Shown: one piece after another, positions 1 through 4,441 of the stretch | How positions within the stretch are numbered: the first letter of the stretch is position 1 | Layout: every line of letters begins with the position of its first letter | DNA from: Terriglobales bacterium | Lineage (GTDB): Bacteria; Acidobacteriota; Terriglobia; Terriglobales; Acidobacteriaceae | Assembly: GCA_015655365.1 (NCBI GenBank) | Contig: JAATFE010000396.1 | Coordinates: forward strand, 1 to 5,651 | Direction: 5' to 3' | Length of the DNA: 5,651 nucleotides | Notes under the pieces: generated by a model | Seen by the model: the letters and a program-made list of their open reading frames with translations, nothing else | What the model was told of the DNA's origin: nothing | The model's database searches: none | Made by a program: the position numbers and the translations under genes

Positions 1-310
1 CGGCAAGACCTGCCTCATCATCGACGACATTATCGACACTGCCGGCACCCTGGTGAAGACCGCAGACGCGCTCAAAGCCAGCGGCGCACTGGCTGTTTAT
101 GCGTGTGCCAGCCATGCCCTGCTTTCGGGTCCGGCCATCGACCGCATCGCCAATTCCTGCATTGAACAGGTGATTGTGACCAACACTGTTCCCTTGCGCG
201 AGGCGGCGCAGAAGTTGCCCAAGATTAAGGTGCTTTCCATCGCCGGCCTGCTGGGCGCGGCCATCGAGAGCATCCACATGGAAACCAGCGTAAGTACGCT
301 GTTCTCCTAA
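1..310 (+). CDS. prs: Ribose-phosphate pyrophosphokinase (PRPP synthase), C-terminal part, truncated by window start
   Basis: Makes 5-phosphoribosyl-1-pyrophosphate from ribose 5-phosphate and ATP in the cytoplasm, for purine, pyrimidine, histidine, tryptophan and NAD synthesis. The frame is open from base 2, giving the last 102 residues of a protein that is usually about 310-320 residues. The PRPP-binding loop DDIIDTAGT is visible at nt 23-49. It is followed by the family's SGPAIDRI and VTNTVPL segments and a closing VLSIAGLLGAAIESIH helix, and it ends at TAA 308-310. The GTG at 53 lies inside the conserved domain and is not a start. The gene is on the same strand as the ribosomal-protein block but is separated from L25 by 187 nt holding an inverted repeat, so co-transcription is possible but not shown. 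The family call is secure; only the 5' part is missing. Confidence 0.95.
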   Translation, partial: GKTCLIIDDIIDTAGTLVKTADALKASGALAVYACASHALLSGPAIDRIANSCIEQVIVTNTVPLREAAQKLPKIKVLSIAGLLGAAIESIHMETSVSTLFS

Positions 311-315
311 GAGAT

Positions 316-437
316 CAGGGGTCAGAGATCAGAGATCGATGACCCGGATCTATCACGAATCGCCAGTCGTCGGAAGACGGTGAGCGGAGATCGGCGAGCA
401 GTTTTGCAGATCTCCGATCTCTGATCTCTGACCTCTG
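316..437. repeat. Long imperfect inverted repeat made of AGAGATC-type units
   Basis: The left arm 316-338 and right arm 415-437 pair over 23 positions with one G-T wobble (319/434). The inner 19 bp are perfect: GGTCAGAGATCAGAGATCG at 320-338 and its reverse complement at 415-433. Each arm is internally iterative (AGAGATC repeated). A 76-nt centre contains an alternative 8-bp stem, 385-392 (CGGAGATC) with 409-416, which overlaps the right arm. There is no T-run after the right arm, so a standard intrinsic terminator is unlikely. It lies between prs and the L25 gene and has no convincing coding content. It looks like a dispersed intergenic repeat (REP or MITE-like), but copy number cannot be seen from one window. 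Confidence 0.75.
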
Positions 438-497
438 CCTTCACAAAGGGAGCGGACCTTCAAACGGCCCGTGCCCGAATCCAGAAACGAGAGATCC

Positions 498-1190
498 ATG
501 CCAGAAGTAATCGTAGCCAAGCCCCGCGTGGGCAAGTTCACCAAGAACGCAGCGCGCCGTGTGCGCGTCGCGGGCAAGATTCCCGCCGTGTTGTATGGCG
601 CCGGACACGATCCGGTGGCCATCGAGGTGGACCCCAAACAGGTCTCGAATATCCTCTTTTCCGAAGCCGGCCACAACTCGATTTTCGATGTCGAGATCGA
701 AGGCCAGTCCTCCGCCAAGGCCATGATTGTCGACTGGCAGCGCGAGCCCATCAACGATCTGCTCCTCCACGTCGACCTGAAGCGCATCGCCTTGGACAAG
801 ACTCTCCGCGTCAAGGTTCGCGTCAAGCTGCTCGGTGTCCCGGTCGGCGTCAAGGCCTCCGGCGGCATTCTGGATCAGGTGTTGCGCGAAGTTGAAATCG
901 AGTGCCTGCCCACCGACATCCCCAGCCACATCGATGTCGATGTCAGCAAACTGGAACTTTACCAGTCATTGCGCGTCAGCGATCTGCCCCACGCCGGCTC
1001 CATCAAGTTCCTCAATGCCGAGGATGCGACCGTTGCTCACGTCGTCTCCATCCGCGAAGAGGCGCCCACTGCGGCCGAGACCGAGGCCGCAGCAGTTGCC
1101 GCTGCGACGGCTGCGACCGCGGCCGAGCCCGAAGTTGCCAAGAAGGGCAAGACCGAGACCGACGCCAAGAAGCCCGAGGCGAAAAAGTAA
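498..1190 (+). CDS. rplY: 50S ribosomal protein L25, long Ctc/TL5 form with charged Ala-rich tail
   Basis: A 5S rRNA-binding protein of the large subunit central protuberance. The 230-residue product has the two-domain Ctc/TL5 layout. The N-terminal L25 domain covers about residues 4-96, with GKIPAVLYG, the VDW.REP segment and HVDLKRI. The TL5-type beta domain follows at about 98-186 (VPVGVKASGGIL, EIECLPTDIPSHIDVDVS). A low-complexity tail from about 187 is first Ala/Glu-rich and then Lys-rich (KKGKTETDAKK). The short E. coli form is only about 94 residues. ATG 498 is chosen because MPEVIVAKPR matches the usual L25 beginning; GAGAG at 489-493 is a weak ribosome-binding site. An in-frame GTG at 471 would add nine unconserved residues. 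pth follows 3 nt after the stop. Confidence 0.95.
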   Translation: MPEVIVAKPRVGKFTKNAARRVRVAGKIPAVLYGAGHDPVAIEVDPKQVSNILFSEAGHNSIFDVEIEGQSSAKAMIVDWQREPINDLLLHVDLKRIALDKTLRVKVRVKLLGVPVGVKASGGILDQVLREVEIECLPTDIPSHIDVDVSKLELYQSLRVSDLPHAGSIKFLNAEDATVAHVVSIREEAPTAAETEAAAVAAATAATAAEPEVAKKGKTETDAKKPEAKK

Positions 1191-1193
1191 GCC

Positions 1194-1892
1194 TTGGCCG
1201 AGGCAAGTGAGTCCGGTTTTCCCGGCGAGCAGAAATCGCCCGCGGGGAGCCCCAAATCCGGCGAACGACGCGGCCCCTTTTTGGTGGTGGGGCTGGGCAA
1301 TCCCGGATTGGAATATCTGTGGACCCCGCATAACGCGGGGTTCATGGCCATCGACCGCATCGCCCAGCAAGAGGGCGTTGTGGTTCAAAACCGGCGCTGC
1401 CGGGCCGCTACCGCAACCTGCCGCATAGCAGGGCGCGAAGTGATCCTGGCCAAGCCGGAGACTTTCATGAACCTGAGCGGGACGGCAGTGGCCGCCCTGG
1501 TTCGGGAGTTCGAGGCTGACCCGGCGCAAGACTTGTTGGTGATTTACGACGAGCTGGATTTGACGCTGGGGAGTATCAAGATCAGGGAACGCGGTTCGCC
1601 TGCCGGGCACAACGGAGCCCGCGGCATCATCGGCGCCCTGGGTAGTCAGGAGTGGCTGCGCCTGCGCATTGGCGTAGGACTGGATTTACCTCCTGCGGCC
1701 ATTGCGGTCGGCGGAGGCAGGCGTCCCGGAAAGGACTTTCTGCTCTCGCCCATGCGCAAGGCGGATTTGACGGTACTCGACGAGGTGCTGGACCGGGTGG
1801 CAACCGCCACGCGCCGCATCCTCGAAGCAGGACCGGCAGCCGCAATGAACGAGTTCAACCGCCGCGAGCGAAACAGCCCGGCGGGCGAGTAA
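1194..1892 (+). CDS. pth: Peptidyl-tRNA hydrolase (Pth family), TTG start
   Basis: Cleaves the ester bond of peptidyl-tRNAs that drop off the ribosome, freeing tRNA for reuse in the cytoplasm. The 232-residue product carries the family motifs: GLGNPG (Asn36), TPHNAGF with the catalytic His46, KPETFMNLSG (Asn93), YDELDL (Asp119) and GHNG (Asn140), then LRLRIGVG and the terminal AMNEFN. By comparison with the E. coli enzyme these include all the active-site residues. Two additions are visible: a 28-residue polar N-terminal extension and a Gly/Arg-rich insertion at about 163-186. The L25 stop lies in the same frame just upstream, so the start must lie downstream of it; TTG 1194 is the only start codon before the conserved core. 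GAGG at 1176-1179 is a distant ribosome-binding site, so translational coupling to L25 is likely (inference). Confidence 0.94.
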   Translation: MAEASESGFPGEQKSPAGSPKSGERRGPFLVVGLGNPGLEYLWTPHNAGFMAIDRIAQQEGVVVQNRRCRAATATCRIAGREVILAKPETFMNLSGTAVAALVREFEADPAQDLLVIYDELDLTLGSIKIRERGSPAGHNGARGIIGALGSQEWLRLRIGVGLDLPPAAIAVGGGRRPGKDFLLSPMRKADLTVLDEVLDRVATATRRILEAGPAAAMNEFNRRERNSPAGE

Positions 1893-1948
1893 GCAAGGTA
1901 AGAAGCCGCCAAGGCTCGATACGCGCCCTCCAATACGAATTGGAAGAC

Positions 1949-2008
1949 GCATCTGGCCGGCGGTGGAGGCTGAGCCCCGAGGGTTCAGCGGAAAGAGAAA
2001 CCGGATGC
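1949..2008 (+). promoter_or_regulatory. Candidate S6:S18-type ribosomal-protein leader over the rpsF start
   Basis: A stem pairs 1949-1956 (GCATCTGG) with 2001-2008 (CCGGATGC), 8 bp with one U-G, and its 3' strand contains the ATG at 2005-2007. Directly inside the 5' strand is CCG at 1957-1959. A strong 9-bp hairpin follows, 1969-1977 with 1981-1989 and loop CGA, with one G-U. The purine-rich ribosome-binding site GGAAAGAGA (1990-1998) lies between hairpin and closing stem. A CCG presented in a bulge flanked by a stem and a hairpin is the published description of the S6:S18 complex-binding mRNA motif found before rpsF in many phyla. The pairing is seen in the sequence; the regulatory role is inferred. 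A further small hairpin, 1929-1934 with 1939-1944, lies upstream. Confidence 0.5.
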
Positions 2009-2478
2009 CCCGTTTGTATGAGGTTATGTTCATTGTTCGGCCCGATGCGGTCGAAGAGGATGTCGACAAGCTGATCGCCGGCTTTTCCGCCACTGTGACC
2101 AGTGGCGGGGGCGCGGTCAAGACTGTCGAGAAGATGGGCCGCCGCAAGCTCGCCTACACGGTGCGCAAGTTCAACGACGGCAATTACGTTCTGCTCACCG
2201 TCGAGGCTGACGGTGCGGGTGTGTTGGAGTTGGAGCGCCGCTTGCGCGTTACCGAGCCGGTGATCAAGTTCATCACGGTTCGCATCGACGAGGAAGAAAA
2301 GCGTTTGGCCAAGGTCAAGGCCGCGCGCGGTGTTCGCCGCAAGGTGGAACCCACGGTTCCGGCTGTCGCTGCTCCTGCTGCTGTTGCCGCTCCGGTTGCC
2401 GCTGTTCCCGTTGTCGAAGCGCCCGCTGAAGTTGTCGCCCCGGCCGCAGTTGCCGAGCCGGCCCAGGCCAGCGTCTAG
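2005..2478 (+). CDS. rpsF: 30S ribosomal protein S6 with Ala/Val/Pro-rich C-terminal tail
   Basis: A small-subunit platform protein that binds 16S rRNA as a heterodimer with S18. The 157-residue product begins MPRLYEVMFIVRPDA. It has the S6 core at about residues 3-98, including GRRKLAYTVRK, GNYVLLTVEA and LRVTEPVIKFITVRID. A basic linker (about 99-113) is followed by a tail from about 114 to 157 made almost only of Ala, Val, Pro and Glu; E. coli S6 has an acidic tail instead. ATG 2005 is chosen over the in-frame GTG 1963 because the family core starts immediately and GGAAAGAGA stands 6 nt upstream. The upstream leader can fold into a structure resembling the S6:S18 autoregulatory motif. rpsR follows after a 120-nt spacer, the usual partner order. 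Confidence 0.96.
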   Translation: MPRLYEVMFIVRPDAVEEDVDKLIAGFSATVTSGGGAVKTVEKMGRRKLAYTVRKFNDGNYVLLTVEADGAGVLELERRLRVTEPVIKFITVRIDEEEKRLAKVKAARGVRRKVEPTVPAVAAPAAVAAPVAAVPVVEAPAEVVAPAAVAEPAQASV

Positions 2479-2481
2479 CAA

Positions 2482-2574
2482 GGTTGTCCCGAATTGCCGC
2501 CGCCGGCTCTTTAGTTGGGCAACCGGCCCCGGCCCGATCCAGTGTCCCGATGTCCCTTTTGGACCCTTCGGGAC
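2482..2574 (+). other. Two possible hairpins in the rpsF-rpsR spacer
   Basis: The first pairs GGTTGTCCC (2482-2490) with GGGCAACC (2517-2524), leaving one bulged T. The second pairs GTCCCGA (2544-2550) with TCGGGAC (2568-2574), with an inner 4-bp stem 2552-2555/2561-2564. The second ends 13 nt before the rpsR ribosome-binding site. Neither is followed by a T-run, so they are not obvious terminators. They could help mRNA processing or translation control, or be chance folding in GC-rich sequence. Confidence 0.3.
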
Positions 2575-2598
2575 CGCAGAGAGTGAAGAGGAAATACT

Positions 2599-3006
2599 AT
2601 GTCTGAAGAGACTCAAGCAAAGGCGCCTGAGACGGGCGCACCCGCAGCACCCCAGGCGACGTCTGGATCGGAGTCCGGCTCAGGTTCAGGACCCGCTTCC
2701 AGTCCGAGTTCCGGTTCCAACTCTGGCCCCCGCACCGGCGGCCGCCCGGCTGGCGGACGGCCCTCCGGTGGACCCGGCGGCCGTGGAAAGTTCTTCCGCC
2801 GCAAGAAGGTTTGCAAGTTCTGCACCGAGAAGATCGATGCGATCCCCTACCGCGACGTCCGGCTTCTGCAAGGGTTTGTGGCCGAGCGCGGCAAGATCGT
2901 GCCCCGGCGGCTCACCGGCGTTTGCACCAAGCACCAGCGCCGTTTGACTCGCGCCATCAAGCAGGCCCGCAATATCGCCCTGCTGCCGTTCGCCACACGG
3001 CACTAG
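2599..3006 (+). CDS. rpsR: 30S ribosomal protein S18, zinc-ligand form with long disordered N-terminus
   Basis: Partner of S6 on the 30S platform. The 135-residue product is much longer than the usual 75-90. Residues 1-63 are a Ser/Gly/Pro-rich, probably disordered extension (repeated SGSG and GGRP units), and the S18 core spans about 64-133: [56 protein letters not shown]. Cys72 and Cys75 (CKFC) with Cys109 and His112 (CTKH) supply four possible zinc ligands, as in the C+ type of S18. ATG 2599 is supported by AAGAGGA 6 nt upstream. A shorter protein starting near the core is not supported, because there is no better ATG/ribosome-binding pair there. It ends at TAG 3004-3006, immediately before a strong inverted repeat. 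Confidence 0.95.
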   Translation: MSEETQAKAPETGAPAAPQATSGSESGSGSGPASSPSSGSNSGPRTGGRPAGGRPSGGPGGRGKFFRRKKVCKFCTEKIDAIPYRDVRLLQGFVAERGKIVPRRLTGVCTKHQRRLTRAIKQARNIALLPFATRH

Positions 3007-3118
3007 AGCGAAACTAGAGTCCCTGTGGCCCGGTGAGTTTCGTGCAAGGTCGCCGCTCCTTGACGGTCGCGTCGACTTTGGTGTAGTGCTTTCGGGATAC
3101 ACCAACTCTGGTTTCGCT
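3007..3118 (+). promoter_or_regulatory. Structured rpsR-rplI spacer element with alternative pairings
   Basis: Starting at the base after the rpsR stop, 3007-3020 (AGCGAAACTAGAGT) pairs with 3105-3118 over 14 positions with one wobble. Inside are hairpins 3045-3049/3058-3062 (CAAGG/CCTTG), 3066-3069/3073-3076 and 3078-3085/3098-3105 (TTGGTGTA/TACACCAA, 8 perfect bp abutting the outer stem). The 5' strand can instead pair locally, CGAAACT 3009-3015 with AGTTTCG 3036-3042 (7 perfect bp), which excludes the outer stem. There is no clear T-run after the 3' strand. It could be an attenuator, an mRNA-processing element or an rplI leader. The pairings are direct observation; the function is unknown. 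Confidence 0.45.
3060..3087 (+). promoter_or_regulatory. Weak candidate sigma-70-like promoter before rplI
   Basis: TTGACG (3060-3065) resembles a -35 box and TGTAGT (3082-3087) is a 4-of-6 match to a -10 box, with a 16-nt spacer. It falls within the structured spacer element. The 259-nt gap before rplI, long for this block, makes an extra promoter plausible. Other -10-like hexamers (TATAGT 3118-3123, GATAAT 3161-3166, TAGAAT 3183-3188) have no good -35 partner. This is a low-confidence motif call. Confidence 0.2.
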
Positions 3119-3212
3119 ATAGTCCCTCGATCGTCGCGCGTCCCGTTCGCATGGACTCGCGATAATCGCCTGGATGCCGATGTAGAATCTTGCGCGGCCT
3201 GCGGTTGTGAAA

Positions 3213-3226
3213 TTGTCTTGAGACAA
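3213..3226. promoter_or_regulatory. 14-bp palindrome upstream of rplI
   Basis: TTGTCT-TG-AGACAA is a perfect 6+6 inverted repeat with a 2-nt centre, 39 nt before the rplI start. The centre is too short for that exact hairpin, although the shifted pairing TCTTG/CAAGA (3216-3220/3224-3228) has a 3-nt loop. The symmetry is of the kind bound by dimeric regulators, but no regulator is identified and chance is possible. Confidence 0.2.
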
Positions 3227-3265
3227 GAGCACGCCCGGCGTCGCCCGTAACACTGGAGATTTCCC

Positions 3266-3763
3266 ATGGAAGTTATTCTGAAGGAAGACGTAGCCAATCT
3301 GGGCCACCGTGGAGATGTTGTCAAGGTGGCCGACGGCTACGGCCGCAACTTCCTGCTGCCCCGCAAGCTGGCGCTGCAGGCTACCCTGGCCAACAAGGTC
3401 GTCATCGAGCAGATGAAGGCCGCCGCTGCCCGCCGTTTTGCCACGGAGAAGGCACAGGCCGAGGAACTGGCCACCAAGCTCACGCCGATCGTGCTGAGCT
3501 TTACCCGCAAGTCGGGCGAGGCCGGCCAGCTCTTTGGTTCCGTCACCTCTGCCGACATTGCCGCCGAGATCGAAACCAAGGGCGTTGAGATCGACCGCCG
3601 CAAGATTCAGTTGGCGGATCCGATCAAGACCGTGGGCGAATACGACGTCGCCATCAAGCTGCATCGCGAAGTCGTTGCCCACATCAAGGTCACGGTTCTG
3701 GCCGAAGCTACCGAGGAAGTCGCCGCCGAAGCACCGGCTGTCGAAGCCCCCGCAGCAGAGTAG
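3266..3763 (+). CDS. rplI: 50S ribosomal protein L9
   Basis: Binds 23S rRNA at the base of the L1 stalk and affects frame maintenance. The 165-residue product has the full two-domain fold. The N-terminal RNA-binding domain covers about residues 1-50, with the signature LGHRGDVVKVADGYGRNFLLP. A connecting helix (about 41-75) follows, then the C-terminal domain (about 76-148) with GQLFGSVTSADIA and EYDVAIKLHREV. A short Ala/Glu/Pro tail (about 149-165, VEAPAAE) extends it beyond the common length of about 148. ATG 3266 is supported by GGAGA at 3255-3259, 6 nt away. It is the last gene of the plus-strand block; a terminator-like hairpin begins 24 nt after the stop. The 259-nt upstream gap suggests separate or additional control. 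Confidence 0.96.
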   Translation: MEVILKEDVANLGHRGDVVKVADGYGRNFLLPRKLALQATLANKVVIEQMKAAAARRFATEKAQAEELATKLTPIVLSFTRKSGEAGQLFGSVTSADIAAEIETKGVEIDRRKIQLADPIKTVGEYDVAIKLHREVVAHIKVTVLAEATEEVAAEAPAVEAPAAE

Positions 3764-3786
3764 TTCGGCACCAACCGCACTTCACC

Positions 3787-3820
3787 CCGCCTCTCGGTTT
3801 GCCGAGGGGCGGACGTGTTT
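3787..3820 (+). terminator. Probable rho-independent-like terminator after rplI
   Basis: CCGCCTCTCGG (3787-3797) pairs with CCGAGGGGCGG (3802-3812) over 11 bp with one T-G wobble and a TTTG loop. The following bases (ACGTGTTTG) are only moderately T-rich. It lies between convergent genes, 24 nt after the rplI stop, which fits a terminator for the plus-strand block. On the minus strand no T-run follows, so service to the deaminase side is less certain. A second small stem, 3883-3888/3894-3899 (GCCCAG/CTGGGC), overlaps the deaminase stop. Confidence 0.7.
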
Positions 3821-3890
3821 GTGGCGATTCCCTTCGCTCCGCCCCCAAAAATTCCTATGGCATAAGCGATGGAGTGGTAGCAGCCCAGCC

Positions 3891-4346
3891 TTACTGGGCC
3901 GCCGGCTGCATCGCTTCCGGGACTACGCGACGCATGATGAGTTCTACCCCAGCCTCGCGGAAAAGCTGCTCTGTGTACTGAAAACTCTCTGCCCACCGCT
4001 CGCTGTCGCTCGGCACCGTCACTACGCGCCGGATGCCGGACTGAATGATGATGGAGGCGCACTGCGAGCAGGGCATAAAGGGCCACACGTAGAGTGTGCA
4101 TCCCTCCAGCGGTTTTCCCGCTGAAAGAATGGCGTTGATTTCGGCGTGGATGATCGTGCGATACTTGATCTCCCGGTTTTCCAGCCGCTCCGGAGAGTCC
4201 TCCACCCCGGCCGGATGGCCGTTGAACCCGAGCGAAACAACGAACTTTCCCCTCGTGATCACCGCTCCAACCTGCGTGCTAGGGTCCTTGCTCCACTTCG
4301 ATACGAGAATTGCCATTTCCAGAAAGCGCGCGTCCCAATCCTGCAT
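3891..4346 (-). CDS. Deoxycytidylate (dCMP) deaminase family protein
   Basis: Likely converts dCMP to dUMP in the cytoplasm, feeding thymidylate synthase. The 151-residue product has the zinc deaminase fold: SKDPSTQVGAVI (19-30), GFNGHPAG (40-47), HAEINAIL (His67 zinc ligand, Glu69 proton shuttle) and PCSQC (Cys93 and Cys96 zinc ligands). The SKDPSTQVG and GFNG.P segments are typical of dCMP deaminases rather than cytidine or tRNA adenosine deaminases. ATG at 4346 is supported by a strong GGAGGAA (complement of 4352-4358) with a 5-nt gap. It lies 97 nt downstream of the GH28-like gene on the same strand and convergent to rplI, and may be co-transcribed with the former, although the functions do not obviously connect. 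The family is clear; the exact substrate is inferred from motifs. Confidence 0.9.
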   Translation of the reverse strand: MQDWDARFLEMAILVSKWSKDPSTQVGAVITRGKFVVSLGFNGHPAGVEDSPERLENREIKYRTIIHAEINAILSAGKPLEGCTLYVWPFMPCSQCASIIIQSGIRRVVTVPSDSERWAESFQYTEQLFREAGVELIMRRVVPEAMQPAAQ

Positions 4347-4441
4347 ACCCGTTCCTCCAATATCGCCATTCGGCTTGCTTCATCATTTCATTTCGCGAGC
4401 AAGAATATCTCGACGCGGCCACCATTCTGGGCGCAGGCTTT

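Noticed and set aside
471..497. GTG 471 as the L25 start
   Set aside because: It would add nine unconserved residues; the nearest purine-rich site (GGGAG 448-452) is too far, while ATG 498 begins at the usual family N-terminus.
835..1428. Long plus-strand ORF overlapping L25 and pth in another frame
   Set aside because: The translation is Arg/Pro/Ser-rich with no domain, typical of an out-of-frame shadow in GC-rich DNA; both real genes are well conserved.
1963..2004. GTG 1963 as the rpsF start
   Set aside because: The S6 core starts at ATG 2005 with a well-placed ribosome-binding site, and the upstream 14 codons overlap the predicted leader structure.
1891..2484. AGCAAGGT after both the pth and rpsF stops
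   Set aside because: An 8-nt match at two places is within chance expectation, and no larger repeat surrounds it.
3007..3118. The structured spacer as a tRNA gene
   Set aside because: The element is 112 nt, lacks the T-loop consensus and a 7-bp acceptor layout, and shows no recognisable anticodon arm.
2686..3324. Minus-strand ORF across rpsR and the rplI start
   Set aside because: It overlaps two clear ribosomal-protein genes, shows no recognisable motif, and its open frame is explained by GC-rich codon bias.
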